Shown: piece after piece, positions 42,450 through 52,101 of the stretch
How the letters are laid out: the number at the start of each line of letters is the position of its first letter
Position numbering within the stretch: position 1 is the first letter of the stretch
Notes under the pieces: model-generated
Told to the model about the DNA's origin: nothing
The model's input: the letters and a program-made list of their open reading frames with translations, nothing else
Database searches by the model: none
Assembly (NCBI RefSeq): GCF_018780565.1
Contig: NZ_JADMJN010000015.1
Coordinates: forward strand, 62,001-126,000
Direction: 5' to 3'
Length of the DNA stretch: 64,000 bases
Origin: Rhodoferax sp.
GTDB taxonomy: Bacteria > Pseudomonadota > Gammaproteobacteria > Burkholderiales > Burkholderiaceae_C
Made by a program: the position numbers and the translations under genes

Positions 42450-42902
42450 ATGCAAATTATTCTGCTCGACAAGGTCGTGAACCTTGGCAATCTCGGTGAA
42501 ATCGTTCGCGTTAAAGACGGTTATGCCCGCAACTTTCTGATTCCTTCTGGCCGCGCTCGTCGCGCCACGGCATCGGCCAAGCAAGAGTTTGAAGCCAAGC
42601 GCGCTGAACTCGAAAAGGCCGCTGCAGCCAAGTTGGCTGAACAACAGGCCGTCGGAGCAAAGCTGGCTGGTACGACCTGCAAGCTGACTCAAAAGGCTGG
42701 CGTTGATGGCCGTTTGTTTGGATCGGTAACCAATGCGGATATCGCTGAAGAACTGAACAAGAATGGCTACAAAGTAGTCAAGGCACAGATTCGCATGCCT
42801 AACGGCCCCATCAAGATTGTTGGCGACAGCACGGTTAGCGTTGCGTTGCACACTGATGTGGTTGTGGATATCACAGTGTCCGTTTACGGCGAAACAGCTT
42901 AA
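42450..42902 (+). CDS. rplI: 50S ribosomal protein L9
   Basis: A 150-residue large-subunit protein starting MQIILLDKVVNLGNLGEIVRVKDGYARNFLIPSGRA, the N-terminal RNA-binding domain. A long central helix and a C-terminal domain (GVDGRLFGSVTNADIAEEL) follow. It is the last gene of the S6 operon, followed by a strong terminator. Confidence 0.97.
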   Translation: MQIILLDKVVNLGNLGEIVRVKDGYARNFLIPSGRARRATASAKQEFEAKRAELEKAAAAKLAEQQAVGAKLAGTTCKLTQKAGVDGRLFGSVTNADIAEELNKNGYKVVKAQIRMPNGPIKIVGDSTVSVALHTDVVVDITVSVYGETA

Positions 42903-42921
42903 ACAACTGGTTCTCTGTTAT

Positions 42922-42955
42922 AAAGCCGCCGGAGCGCAAGCTCTGGCGGCTTTTG
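42922..42955 (+). terminator. Intrinsic terminator of the rpsF-rplI operon
   Basis: A 14-bp stem (AAAGCCGCCGGAGC with GCTCTGGCGGCTTT, one G-T) capped by a GCAA tetraloop and followed by T residues, 20 bases after rplI. Confidence 0.9.
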
Positions 42956-43082
42956 TATTGGTGGCCTAACTTGTCCCGCGATTCCCACAGTCTGTGCACA
43001 GCTTGTCAAGAGCTTGTTCCCAGCATTTCACTCGACGCCCAACCAGCGGTGGCGTAGCATTCAAGACTCAAAGGAAACCTCC

Positions 43083-44489
43083 ATGTCTGCCGTACTTTCT
43101 GCTGTGGGTGATGACTTCGGTCAAGACCGTCAGGTGGCGCAATTGCGCATACCACCGCACTCCATAGAGGCGGAGTCCAGTGTGCTGGGCGGCCTGTTAT
43201 TGGATAACGCCGCATGGGACCGCGTAGGTGATTTGCTGCTGGAGGGCGATTTCTACCGCTACGAACACCGTATGGTTTACGCCGCCATTGGCACCCTGAT
43301 CAATGCGTCCAAACCCGCTGACGTGATCACGGTGTTTGAGCAACTCCAAAGCCTGGGCAAGGCCGAGGAAATCGGTGGCCTGGGCTACCTGAATTCCCTG
43401 GCGCAGTATGTGCCCAGCGCCGGCAATATCCGGCGCTATGCGGAGATCGTGCGTGAGCGCTCGATCCTGCGCAAGCTGGTCAGTGCCAGTGACGAAATAT
43501 CCACCAACGCATTCAATCCCAAGGGGCGCCCTGTGGCGGCCATTCTGGACGAGGCGGAGCAAAAGATCTTCAACATCGGGGAAGAGGGCGCCCGCACCAA
43601 GCAGGGTTTTCAGGCCATGGATACGCTGGTGGTTGATCTGTTGGACCGGGTGCAGGAGATGGCCGACAACCCGAATGATGTGACAGGCGTGCCCACCGGG
43701 TTTTATGACCTGGACCGGATGACGTCCGGTTTTCAGGCGGGTGATCTGATCGTGCTGGCTGCCCGTCCTTCCATGGGTAAAACGGCACTGGCCATCAACA
43801 TTGCCGAGCATGTGGCGTTAAATGAGGGGTTGCCGGTCGCTGTGTTCTCCATGGAAATGGGTGCGGCCCAACTGGCGGTGCGTATCGTGGGTTCGATTGG
43901 TCGTATCGACCAGGGCCACCTGCGAACAGGCAAGCTGACGGACGAGGAGTGGCCGCGTTTGACGGAAGCAATTGAAAAGCTGCGCACCATCTCCCTGCAC
44001 ATTGATGAAACAGCGGGCTTGACTTCTAGCGAGTTGCGGGCCAACGCCAGGCGCCTGTCACGCCAGTGTGGCAAGCTGGGTCTGATCGTGGTGGATTACT
44101 TGCAGCTGATGAGCGGATCCAGCAACGATGGTGAAAACCGTGCCACCGAGCTGGGCGAGATTTCACGCGGTTTGAAGATGCTGGCCAAAGAGTTGGGTTG
44201 TCCCCTGATTGCCCTGTCGCAGCTCAACCGAAGTGTGGAGCAGCGCCCCGACAAACGTCCCATGATGAGCGATTTACGTGAGTCTGGCGCCATTGAGCAG
44301 GACGCGGACATCATCATGTTCATTTACCGTGACGAGTACTACACCAAGGACGCTTGCAAGGAACCCGGTGTGGCGGAGGTCATCATCGCCAAGCAGCGTA
44401 ATGGCCCCACTGGGGTTGTGAAGCTGGCGTTCTTGCGTAATATCACCAAGTTTGAAAGCCTGGCCTCGGGAAGTAACGGAGATTTTTAA
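43083..44489 (+). CDS. dnaB: Replicative DNA helicase DnaB
   Basis: A 468-residue hexameric helicase that unwinds DNA ahead of the replisome. The N-terminal DnaG-interaction domain begins LRIPPHSIEAESSVLGGLLLD. The RecA-like ATPase domain holds Walker A ARPSMGKTALAIN, Walker B LIVVDYLQLM and the arginine-containing RESGAIEQDADIIMF. ATG 43083 has AAGGA upstream and matches the family; the open frame before it does not. It follows the S6-L9 operon, as in many betaproteobacteria, but beyond a terminator. Confidence 0.96.
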   Translation: MSAVLSAVGDDFGQDRQVAQLRIPPHSIEAESSVLGGLLLDNAAWDRVGDLLLEGDFYRYEHRMVYAAIGTLINASKPADVITVFEQLQSLGKAEEIGGLGYLNSLAQYVPSAGNIRRYAEIVRERSILRKLVSASDEISTNAFNPKGRPVAAILDEAEQKIFNIGEEGARTKQGFQAMDTLVVDLLDRVQEMADNPNDVTGVPTGFYDLDRMTSGFQAGDLIVLAARPSMGKTALAINIAEHVALNEGLPVAVFSMEMGAAQLAVRIVGSIGRIDQGHLRTGKLTDEEWPRLTEAIEKLRTISLHIDETAGLTSSELRANARRLSRQCGKLGLIVVDYLQLMSGSSNDGENRATELGEISRGLKMLAKELGCPLIALSQLNRSVEQRPDKRPMMSDLRESGAIEQDADIIMFIYRDEYYTKDACKEPGVAEVIIAKQRNGPTGVVKLAFLRNITKFESLASGSNGDF

Positions 44490-44499
44490 GCCATCAGGG

Positions 44500-46197
44500 C
44501 TATAGAACCTCGCTTGCGAAGTCGGCCAACCTGGAACGTTCACCGCGGGCCAGTGTAATGTGCCCGCCATGCTGCCAGCCTTTGAACTTGTCAACGGCAA
44601 AGGTCAGGCCAGAGGAACCCTCAGTGAGGTAAGGTGTGTCGATCTGCGCCAGATTGCCCATGCAAATGATTTTGGTTCCTGGGCCCGCGCGGGTGATCAG
44701 GGTCTTCATCTGTTTGGGTGTCAGATTCTGGGCTTCATCAATGATGACGTACTTGTTCAGGAAGGTGCGTCCGCGCATGAAGTTCATGCTCTTGATCTTG
44801 ATCCGGCTGCGGATGAGTTCACTGGTGGCGGCGCGGCCCCATTCACCCGCGCTGGTGTCTGTTTTGCCAAGAACTTCCAGGTTGTCATCCAATGCGCCCA
44901 TCCAGGGCCCCATTTTTTCCTCTTCGGTACCGGGCAGAAAACCGATGTCTTCGCCCACACTGACGGTGGCCCGGGTCACGATGATCTCGGTGTAGCGGCG
45001 ATCATCCAGCACCTGGGTCAGACCGGAGGCCAGTGCCATCAAGGTCTTGCCGGTTCCTGCGGTGCCGGTCAGGGTGACAAAGTCGATCTCGGGATCCATC
45101 AGCAGGTTCATGGCAAAGTTCTGTTCACGGTTGCGCGTGGTAATGCCCCACACCGCGTTCTTCAGGTGGTTGAAATCTTTGAGTGTTTTGAATACTGCGG
45201 TTTTGCCACGAATTTCGGTGACGCGGGCATAGAGGCTGGGTTCGCCGGGCGCTTCGAAATAAACAAACTGATTGATCAACAAGCTGGGAACGATGGGGCC
45301 GGTGATGCGGTAAAAAGTGTGCGCGCCTTGTTGCCAGCTCTCGACCGCCTGGCCGTGCGTGGCCCAAAAATTGGCAGGCAGTGCCAGGGAGCCGGCATAG
45401 AGCAAGTCACCGTCTTCCAATGTCTTGTCGTTCTGGTAATCGTCGGTTGCCAGGCCCAGCGCCCGCGACTTGACGCGCATGTTGATGTCTTTGGACACCA
45501 GTACCACTTCACGCGGAGCGTGTTGCTGGCGCAAGGCCTCGACGACACCCAGAATCTGGTTGTCGGCCTTGCCCTGGGGCAGGCTGGTGGGCAGCGTGTA
45601 GTTCAGGAGTTGGGTCTGAAAGAACAAATGGCCACCCGCTTCCCGGTGGCCGGTGGTATTCAGGGGCAATCCGGTGGTGATGTCCGCGCCTTGGTGGCCC
45701 GCCAGCGCGTCCAGGGTGCGGCTGGTTTGCCGTGCATTGCGGGCAACTTCGGTCATCCCTTTCTTGTGGGCATCCAGTTCTTCCAGGACGATCATGGGAA
45801 GAAAAATGTCATGCTCCTCAAAGCGGAACAGGCACATGGGATCGTGCAGCAGCACGTTGGTGTCCAGAACAAACAGTTTGGTTGGGCCGGTGTGTTTGAT
45901 CTTTTTCGGCTTGATTTCAGTGGGGGTTGCGGGTTTGGCAAGGCTCTTTCGGGCCGACGTGTCCATGCGCGGGGTCCGGGACACTTTCTCCGAAGTCGTT
46001 TTTTCCACAACTTCGGCCAATTGCCCGCGTGTCTGTGTGTGCTCGGTCGTGACGCGTGCCAGGGGTTTTTCCAAAATGGGGTGATCGGCAGCGGGCGCAT
46101 CCGTCTTGCGGGCTTTGGGCTGCAGCCGGGCTGGCACATCGTAGTCTTGTTCTGACAACAGCGCGGCGCGTTTGGCGGGGGCAGTAGGCAATGGCAT
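44500..46197 (-). CDS. PIN-PhoH ATPase (PhoH2 type)
   Basis: A 565-residue fusion of a PIN-like nuclease domain (about 95-230: KLFVLDTNVLLHDPMCLFRFEEHDIFLPMIVLEELD, with the conserved acidic residues) to a PhoH ATPase (about 330-560: VTLTGTAGTGKTLMALASGL Walker A, YVIIDEAQNLTPKQMKTLITRAG Walker B). Fusions of this kind act as RNA helicase/ribonucleases in some bacteria. The first 90 residues are basic and low-complexity. ATG 46197 is preferred to the TTG six codons upstream. It converges on dnaB with ten bases between the stop codons. Confidence 0.9.
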   Translation of the reverse strand: MPLPTAPAKRAALLSEQDYDVPARLQPKARKTDAPAADHPILEKPLARVTTEHTQTRGQLAEVVEKTTSEKVSRTPRMDTSARKSLAKPATPTEIKPKKIKHTGPTKLFVLDTNVLLHDPMCLFRFEEHDIFLPMIVLEELDAHKKGMTEVARNARQTSRTLDALAGHQGADITTGLPLNTTGHREAGGHLFFQTQLLNYTLPTSLPQGKADNQILGVVEALRQQHAPREVVLVSKDINMRVKSRALGLATDDYQNDKTLEDGDLLYAGSLALPANFWATHGQAVESWQQGAHTFYRITGPIVPSLLINQFVYFEAPGEPSLYARVTEIRGKTAVFKTLKDFNHLKNAVWGITTRNREQNFAMNLLMDPEIDFVTLTGTAGTGKTLMALASGLTQVLDDRRYTEIIVTRATVSVGEDIGFLPGTEEEKMGPWMGALDDNLEVLGKTDTSAGEWGRAATSELIRSRIKIKSMNFMRGRTFLNKYVIIDEAQNLTPKQMKTLITRAGPGTKIICMGNLAQIDTPYLTEGSSGLTFAVDKFKGWQHGGHITLARGERSRLADFASEVL

Positions 46198-46245
46198 AAG
46201 AGTGTTTGCTCGCAAAGAGTGGATCGAATAAGGGCTTCAAAAACG

Positions 46246-46276
46246 AAAAAGCCGCCATGAGACCAAGGCGGCTTTT
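46246..46276 (-). terminator. Intrinsic terminator after bcp
   Basis: On the minus strand AAAAGCCGCC-N10-GGCGGCTTTT, a 10-bp stem with a T-run, between the bcp stop and the PhoH start. Confidence 0.82.
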
Positions 46277-46373
46277 AGTGGGAGCACGGTTGCAAATTTC
46301 AACGGCATGCGGCCCATTATGCATGAGCAAAGTGTGCGTCAAGCGACGCGTGCAAAAAACTCTGTAACAGCCT

Positions 46374-46859
46374 TCAGACGAGGGCGGCGGTTTTTTTCAG
46401 TGCTTTGACAGCGACGAGTACATCGTCAACATGCCCTGGCACTTTCAGGCCGCGCCATTCTTCTTTCAAAGTGCCGTCGGCGCCAATCAGAAAGGTGCTG
46501 CGTTCGATGCCTTTGACTTTTTTCCCATACATGATCTTGTTTTTGACAACGCCGAACATGTGGCACATTTTTTCTTCGGTGTCGGCGATCAGTTCAAAAG
46601 GCAGTTCCAGTTTTGTTTTGAACTCATCGTGGGATTTCATGTTGTCGCGCGAAACGCCGAACACCGTGGCGCCAGCCTTGACAAAGTCCTTGTATTTGTC
46701 GCGAAACTGCATGGCTTCTGTAGTGCAGCCGGGGGTGTTGTCCTTCGGATAAAAATACAGAATGACGACTTTTCCGAGGTGTGATGTGTTGGAGACCTTG
46801 ATGCCGCCGGTGGCATTTGCTTCAAATTCAGGGATAGGTTTATTGACAACAATCGCCAT
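46374..46859 (-). CDS. bcp: Peroxiredoxin, Bcp/PrxQ type
   Basis: A 161-residue thiol peroxidase. The peroxidatic Cys45 is in YPKDNTPGCTTEA. The position five residues later, where E. coli Bcp has its resolving Cys50, is Met here, so the alpha2-type partner is missing. Cys99 (EKMCHMFG) is the only other Cys. It either resolves in another way or acts as a one-Cys enzyme. It is followed by its own terminator. Confidence 0.93.
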   Translation of the reverse strand: MAIVVNKPIPEFEANATGGIKVSNTSHLGKVVILYFYPKDNTPGCTTEAMQFRDKYKDFVKAGATVFGVSRDNMKSHDEFKTKLELPFELIADTEEKMCHMFGVVKNKIMYGKKVKGIERSTFLIGADGTLKEEWRGLKVPGHVDDVLVAVKALKKTAALV

Positions 46860-46999
46860 AGTTCTTTAATCTCGTGTGACAGGATGCGTCATTCGCTCAA
46901 ATCGTAGGCTCTCTCTTGTGACAGCATTCGAGGCCCCCGATCGCAACCGCTGATTTTACCCTGAAAACCACCGTCAAAGCTGGTGACTTGCCCCCCGTG

Positions 47000-47380
47000 T
47001 TATCCCGGGGAGTCTTCAAGTAGCAGCGCAACGACAACGCGGCGCCCTTCGCCCGCAAGGATGTTGTAAGTACGGCAGGCTGCCTGGGTATCCATGGTCT
47101 CAATGCCGGTCTGTTTGTCGATCAGCGGTTTGATCCAGGCTGGCCGGGGAAAGCGAATGCGTTCGCCGCTGCCAAAGATGATCAGTTCGGCGTTCAGGTC
47201 TGCCAGTTGGGCGAAATGGGAGACATTCAGGTCGGAAAAATGGCTGCACAGCCAGTCGAAGCGCTCTCCGCCTGATCCGATGACCACGCTGCGGGTGATT
47301 TTTTCGTTTCCGATGCCGATCCAGCCAGGGCCGTAGCCGCTGATGGATGGCACGCTGATGGTGTCAGGTTGAAATTTCAT
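47000..47380 (-). CDS. Mth938-like domain (DUF498/NDUFAF3 family) protein
   Basis: A 126-residue protein of the Mth938 fold: SGYGPGWIGIGNEKITRSVVIGSGG near the start, LIIFGSGERIRFP in the middle, and GIETMDTQAACRTYNILAGEGRRVVVALLL at the end. The eukaryotic member helps assemble respiratory complex I; bacterial members have no settled function. It is divergent from the aminotransferase gene, about 110 bases apart. Confidence 0.85.
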   Translation of the reverse strand: MKFQPDTISVPSISGYGPGWIGIGNEKITRSVVIGSGGERFDWLCSHFSDLNVSHFAQLADLNAELIIFGSGERIRFPRPAWIKPLIDKQTGIETMDTQAACRTYNILAGEGRRVVVALLLEDSPG

Positions 47381-47491
47381 GTCGGAAAAGAGGCAGACTG
47401 GATGCTGCAGTGCGTCAATAGGCCGGTGATCGACGGGGAATTGTGGTCAAATTATAGGTTTCGCCCAGTGCTATCACCTTCTGGAGGGACT

Positions 47492-48727
47492 TTGAGAACC
47501 ATTCTGAAATCTGCCAAACTGGCCAATGTGCTCTACGACATCCGTGGCCCCATCATGGACGCCGCCCGGCAGATGGAGGACGAAGGCCAGAAGATCATCA
47601 AGCTCAACCTCGGCAATCTTGCCGTGTTCGGCTTCGATGCGCCAGAAGAGATACAGCAGGACATGATTCGCAACCTGCCCAATTCGGCAGGTTACTCCGA
47701 CAGCAAAGGCATCTTCGGCGCGCGCAAGGCGGTGATGCACGAGACCCAGAAGCAGGGCGTGGTCGGCGTCACTCTGGATGACATCTACCTGGGCAACGGT
47801 GCCAGTGAACTGATCGCAATGGCCACCAATGCCTTGCTGGACAACGGCGACGAGTTGCTGCTGCCCATGCCGGACTACCCTCTGTGGACGGCCGCGACCA
47901 GCCTCTCGGGCGGCAAGCCGGTGCACTACCTGTGTGACGAGGCCAATGGCTGGATGCCCAATCTGGATGACATCCGAGCCAAGATCACCCCGCGCACCAA
48001 GGGCATCGTCGTCATCAACCCCAACAATCCGACGGGTGTGTTGTATTCGAATGAGTTGCTGCTGGGCATCATTGAGATTGCACGCGAGCATGGCCTGGTG
48101 ATTCTGGCTGACGAGGTGTACGACAAGGTCCTGTACGACGGCGTGAAGCACACGGCGCTGGCCAGCTTGTCAACCGACATTCTGACGCTCACTTTCAACT
48201 CCCTGAGCAAAAGTTACCGGTCGTGCGGCTACCGCGCTGGCTGGCTGGTGGTCTCCGGTGACAAGCGGTCGGCCAGTGATTACATCGAGGGCCTCAACAT
48301 GCTCTCGAACATGAAACTGTGTGCCAATGTTCCGGGCCAGTGGGCGATCCAGACTGCGCTGGGAGGCTACCAGAGCATCAATGATCTGGTCGGTGAAGGC
48401 GGGCGCTTGCGCCGTCAGCGTGACCTGGCTTATGAGCTGATCACGGCCATTCCGGGCGTTACCTGTGTCAAGCCTACGGCAGCGCTGTACATGTTTCCTC
48501 GTCTTGATCCGAAGATCTACCCGATCAAGGATGACCGCCAGTTTTTCCTGGAGCTGTTGAAGGAAACACGCGTGATGCTGGTGCAGGGCACAGGCTTCAA
48601 CTGGCCAGAGCCGGACCATTTCCGCATCGTGTTTTTGCCGCATGAAGATGATTTGCGCGAGGCCATTGGGCGCATCGCCAAATTTCTTGAGAGTTACCGC
48701 AAAAGCCACATCGCAGTTGGCACCTGA
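47492..48727 (+). CDS. alaA: Pyridoxal-phosphate aminotransferase, AlaA type (glutamate-pyruvate)
   Basis: A 411-residue class I aminotransferase that probably makes alanine from pyruvate and glutamate. The start LANVLYDIRGPIMDAARQ, the substrate strip NLGNLAVFGFDAP, the PLP site with SLSKSYRSCGYRAGW (Lys in SLSKSYR) and the end HFRIVFLPHEDDL match the AlaA branch. No ATG fits: TTG 47492 is preceded by GGAGGG five bases upstream and gives the family start RTILKSAKLANV. It lies before hom, which makes sense for an amino-acid block. Confidence 0.9.
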   Translation: MRTILKSAKLANVLYDIRGPIMDAARQMEDEGQKIIKLNLGNLAVFGFDAPEEIQQDMIRNLPNSAGYSDSKGIFGARKAVMHETQKQGVVGVTLDDIYLGNGASELIAMATNALLDNGDELLLPMPDYPLWTAATSLSGGKPVHYLCDEANGWMPNLDDIRAKITPRTKGIVVINPNNPTGVLYSNELLLGIIEIAREHGLVILADEVYDKVLYDGVKHTALASLSTDILTLTFNSLSKSYRSCGYRAGWLVVSGDKRSASDYIEGLNMLSNMKLCANVPGQWAIQTALGGYQSINDLVGEGGRLRRQRDLAYELITAIPGVTCVKPTAALYMFPRLDPKIYPIKDDRQFFLELLKETRVMLVQGTGFNWPEPDHFRIVFLPHEDDLREAIGRIAKFLESYRKSHIAVGT

Positions 48728-48729
48728 TT

Positions 48730-48778
48730 GCTATTCAATACATAGCTAACTGCGCATAATTTACGTGGGCTAGAGCCC
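48730..48778 (+). repeat. 49-bp dispersed element, copy 2 (hom leader)
   Basis: Head GCTAT-N7-ATAGC (48730-48746, perfect inverted repeat), a 20-base middle, and tail GGGCTAGAGCCC (48767-48778, perfect palindrome apart from its centre), then TGATTT. It ends 19 bases before the hom ATG. Confidence 0.7.
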
Positions 48779-48797
48779 TGATTTACTTTAAATATTC

Positions 48798-50132
48798 ATG
48801 AAACCCATTCAAGTAGGCCTTCTGGGCATCGGCACCGTCGGCAGCGGCACGTTCAACGTTTTGCAGCGCAACCAGGCGGAAATCAAACGCCGCGCCGGTC
48901 GTGGCATCGAAATCACCATGGTGGCCGATCTGGATGTGGCGCGCGCCCAAAGCCTGGTAGGCCCCGGTGTCCAGGTCGTGAGCGATGCGCGGGCGATCAT
49001 CGCCAACCCGGACATTGACATCGTCATTGAACTCATTGGCGGCTACGGCATTGCCAAACAACTGGTGATGGAAGCCATTGCGGCGGGCAAGCATGTGGTT
49101 ACCGCCAACAAAGCCCTGCTGGCTGTGCATGGCACCGAGATTTTTGCCGCTGCGTCCGCCAAAGGCGTGATGGTGGCCTTCGAGGCTGCGGTTGCGGGCG
49201 GCATTCCGATCATCAAGGCGCTGCGTGAAGGCCTCACCGCCAACAGCATTCAGTGGATTGCCGGCATCATCAATGGCACCACCAACTTCATCCTGTCCGA
49301 GATGCGCGACAAGGGCCTGGACTTTGGCGTGGTGCTCAAGGAAGCCCAGCGCCTGGGCTACGCCGAAGCCGACCCGACCTTCGACATCGAAGGCGTGGAC
49401 GCGGCGCACAAGGTCACCATCATGTCGGCGATCGCATTCGGCATTCCGGTGCAGTTCGACAAAGCCTATGTGGAAGGCATCACCAAGCTCGGCGCGGCTG
49501 ACATCAAATACGCCGAGCAACTGGGTTACCGCATCAAGCTGCTGGGCATCACCAAGCGCACTGCCAACGGGGTGGAGCTGCGTGTGCACCCCAGTCTGGT
49601 GCCCACCAAACGCCTGATCGCCAATGTGGAAGGTGCGATGAATGCGGTGATGGTGCAGGGCGATGCCGTGGGCACCACGTTGTACTACGGCAAGGGTGCC
49701 GGTTCCGAGCCGACCGCCAGCGCGGTGATTGCGGATCTGGTGGACATTACCCGTCTGCACACGGTGGACCCGCTGAACCGCGTGCCCCACCTGGCCTTCC
49801 AGGCCAACACGCTGGACCAGGCCATGAGCGACCTGCCGGTGTTGCCCATGGGTGAGGTGGTGACCAGCTATTACCTGCGTCTGCGCGTGGCCGATGAGGC
49901 CGGTGTGCTGGCCAAGGTGACGGGCATCGTGGCCAATGCCGGCATCAGCATTGATGCCGTGCTGCAGCGCGAGGCCGACGAGGTGGGTGGCGAAGGATCT
50001 ACGCAAACCGACCTGATCATTCTGACCCACGACTGTGTCGAGGCCACGATGAACGCAGCGATTGCACAAATGCAGGCCTTGCCGACGGTGCTGGAGCCCA
50101 TCACCCGCATTCGCAAAGAGGAACTGGCGTGA
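48798..50132 (+). CDS. hom: Homoserine dehydrogenase
   Basis: A 444-residue NAD(P)-dependent enzyme making homoserine from aspartate semialdehyde for threonine and methionine. It has the nucleotide site GLLGIGTVGSGTF, the catalytic region NGTTNFIL and YAEADPTFDIEGVDAAHK, and a C-terminal ACT domain (RVADEAGVLAKVTGIVANAGIS) for threonine feedback. The ATG lies 19 bases after the repeat element. The stop overlaps the thrC start. Confidence 0.96.
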   Translation: MKPIQVGLLGIGTVGSGTFNVLQRNQAEIKRRAGRGIEITMVADLDVARAQSLVGPGVQVVSDARAIIANPDIDIVIELIGGYGIAKQLVMEAIAAGKHVVTANKALLAVHGTEIFAAASAKGVMVAFEAAVAGGIPIIKALREGLTANSIQWIAGIINGTTNFILSEMRDKGLDFGVVLKEAQRLGYAEADPTFDIEGVDAAHKVTIMSAIAFGIPVQFDKAYVEGITKLGAADIKYAEQLGYRIKLLGITKRTANGVELRVHPSLVPTKRLIANVEGAMNAVMVQGDAVGTTLYYGKGAGSEPTASAVIADLVDITRLHTVDPLNRVPHLAFQANTLDQAMSDLPVLPMGEVVTSYYLRLRVADEAGVLAKVTGIVANAGISIDAVLQREADEVGGEGSTQTDLIILTHDCVEATMNAAIAQMQALPTVLEPITRIRKEELA

Positions 50133-51571
50133 TGAAGTACATCTCCACCCGCGCGGCCTCTGGTGCTTCTGCCGAGCGCAAAAGCTTTTGCGAAATTCTG
50201 CTCGAAGGCCTGGCGCCCGATGGCGGACTCTACCTGCCGGAAAGCTACCCCCGGGTGGATGACGCGATGCTGGCGAAATGGCGCGATGTTTACAACAAGC
50301 AGGGCTATGCAGCGCTCGCGTTCGAGGTGCTGTCGCTCTACATCGACGACATTCCAGCCGTCGACCTGAAGGCTATTTGTGCCAAGACCTACACCGAAGC
50401 AGTTTTTGGTACCAGGGAAATCGTTCCGCTGAAGAAGCTGCAAGACGGTCTGCTGCTTGAAGCTCTGTCCAATGGCCCAACCCTGGCCTTCAAGGACATG
50501 GCGATGCAGTTGCTGGGCAACCTGTTTGAATACGAACTGGCACGTCGTGGCGAAGAGCTCAACATCCTGGGCGCCACCAGTGGCGACACCGGCAGTGCGG
50601 CCGAGTACGCCATGCGCGGCAAAAAAGGCGTGCGCGTCTTCATGACCAGTCCTTATGGCCGCATGAGCCCGTTTCAGCAGGCGCAGATGTTCAGCCTGAT
50701 GGACGAGAACATTCACAACATCGCTGTGGACGGTGTGTTTGACGATTGCCAGGACATGGTCAAGGCCGTGTCCAACGATCTTGACTTCAAACGCAAGTAC
50801 AAAATTGGCACCGTCAATTCCATCAACTGGGCGCGTTTGATGGCCCAGGTGGTTTACTACTTTGCCGGCTATTTTCAGGCGACGCAGGCCAACACCGAGA
50901 AGGTCAGCTTCACCGTGCCAAGCGGTAATTTTGGCAACGTGTGCGCAGGCCATGTGGCCCGCATGATGGGCTTGCCGATTGACCGGCTGGTGGTGGCTAC
51001 CAACGAAAACGATGTGCTCGACGAGTTCTTCCGCACCGGCGTGTACCGGGTGCGCGGCAGTGCCGATACGCACGAGACATCGAGCCCGTCCATGGACATT
51101 TCGAAGGCATCCAATTTTGAGCGTTTCGTGTTCGACCTGCTGGGTCGTGACGGTGCGCGCGTGAAGGCTCTTTTCGGCGACGCGCTGGGCAAGGAGGGTC
51201 GCTTTGACCTGAGCGCGGACCCTGCATTCATGCAGGCCGCCACGCGTTACGGTTTCGTCAGCGGGAAAAGCACGCACACTGATCGATTGGGCACCATCAA
51301 AAACACCTTTGAGAAGTTTGGTGTGATGATTGACACGCACACTGCCGATGCAGTCAAGGTGGCACGCGAGTATCTGAAACCCGGCATGACCATGATCGTC
51401 CTGGAAACGGCCTTGCCCATCAAGTTTGCTGCCACCATTGTGGAGGCGCTGGGGCGCGAGCCGGATCGGCCTGCCAAATTCCTGGGTATCGAGGATCTGC
51501 CCAAGCGCGTCACCCGCATGGCAGCGGATGCGGATGCCATCAAAGCGTACATCGCGCAGCACTGCGCATGA
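50132..51571 (+). CDS. thrC: Threonine synthase
   Basis: A 479-residue PLP enzyme converting O-phosphohomoserine to threonine. It starts MKYISTRAASGASAERKSF; the PLP Lys is in TLAFKDMAMQLLG, and the phosphate loop GATSGDTGSAAEYA is intact. ATG 50132 overlaps the hom stop (TGATG). Length and order hom-thrC are typical. No thrB follows. Confidence 0.96.
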   Translation: MKYISTRAASGASAERKSFCEILLEGLAPDGGLYLPESYPRVDDAMLAKWRDVYNKQGYAALAFEVLSLYIDDIPAVDLKAICAKTYTEAVFGTREIVPLKKLQDGLLLEALSNGPTLAFKDMAMQLLGNLFEYELARRGEELNILGATSGDTGSAAEYAMRGKKGVRVFMTSPYGRMSPFQQAQMFSLMDENIHNIAVDGVFDDCQDMVKAVSNDLDFKRKYKIGTVNSINWARLMAQVVYYFAGYFQATQANTEKVSFTVPSGNFGNVCAGHVARMMGLPIDRLVVATNENDVLDEFFRTGVYRVRGSADTHETSSPSMDISKASNFERFVFDLLGRDGARVKALFGDALGKEGRFDLSADPAFMQAATRYGFVSGKSTHTDRLGTIKNTFEKFGVMIDTHTADAVKVAREYLKPGMTMIVLETALPIKFAATIVEALGREPDRPAKFLGIEDLPKRVTRMAADADAIKAYIAQHCA

Positions 51572-52101
51572 AGGTGATCGGCTTTGCGGGCTATTCCGGC
51601 TCGGGCAAGACCACTTTGGTGGAGCGTTTGATACCGGTTTTTCGCCTGCAGGGTTTGCGGGTATCGGTCGTCAAGCATGCGCATCACCGCTTTGACATTG
51701 ACCATGTGGGCAAAGACACTTACCGGCACCGCGAGGCTGGCGCGTTCGAAGTCGTGGTGGCCTCCGACCGGCGTCTGGCCCTGATGCGCGAATTTGAGCA
51801 ACCTGCGAACCTCTCGGTGCATCAGCTGATCGCAGAGCTGTACGAGGGCGTTGACTGGGTTCTGGTGGAGGGCTTCAAGGATTCGGATTTGCTCAAGATC
51901 GAGGTGTGGCGGAGCACGTCCAACCAACCGGTGCGCTATATGGATGATGATTTCATTGTCGCTATCGCCACGGATTCCGCGGATGCCTTGCCTCAAGGTA
52001 CCCAGCGACCGGTGCTGGATCTCAATGACCCAGATGCCGTGGTGAGCTGGTTGACCACCAATCAAGCCCGGTTTGAATACCAGCTGGAGAATTTTGTATG
52101 A
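51568..52101 (+). CDS. mobB: Molybdopterin-guanine dinucleotide biosynthesis adapter MobB
   Basis: A 177-residue GTP-binding protein that helps MobA attach GMP to molybdopterin. Walker A is IGFAGYSGSGKTTLVE at the start. HHRFDIDHVGKDTYRHREAGA and VLVEGFKDSDLLKIEV are family motifs. It overlaps thrC and moeA by four bases each (ATGA), so the threonine and cofactor genes form one unit. mobA is not in the window. Confidence 0.93.
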   Translation: MKVIGFAGYSGSGKTTLVERLIPVFRLQGLRVSVVKHAHHRFDIDHVGKDTYRHREAGAFEVVVASDRRLALMREFEQPANLSVHQLIAELYEGVDWVLVEGFKDSDLLKIEVWRSTSNQPVRYMDDDFIVAIATDSADALPQGTQRPVLDLNDPDAVVSWLTTNQARFEYQLENFV

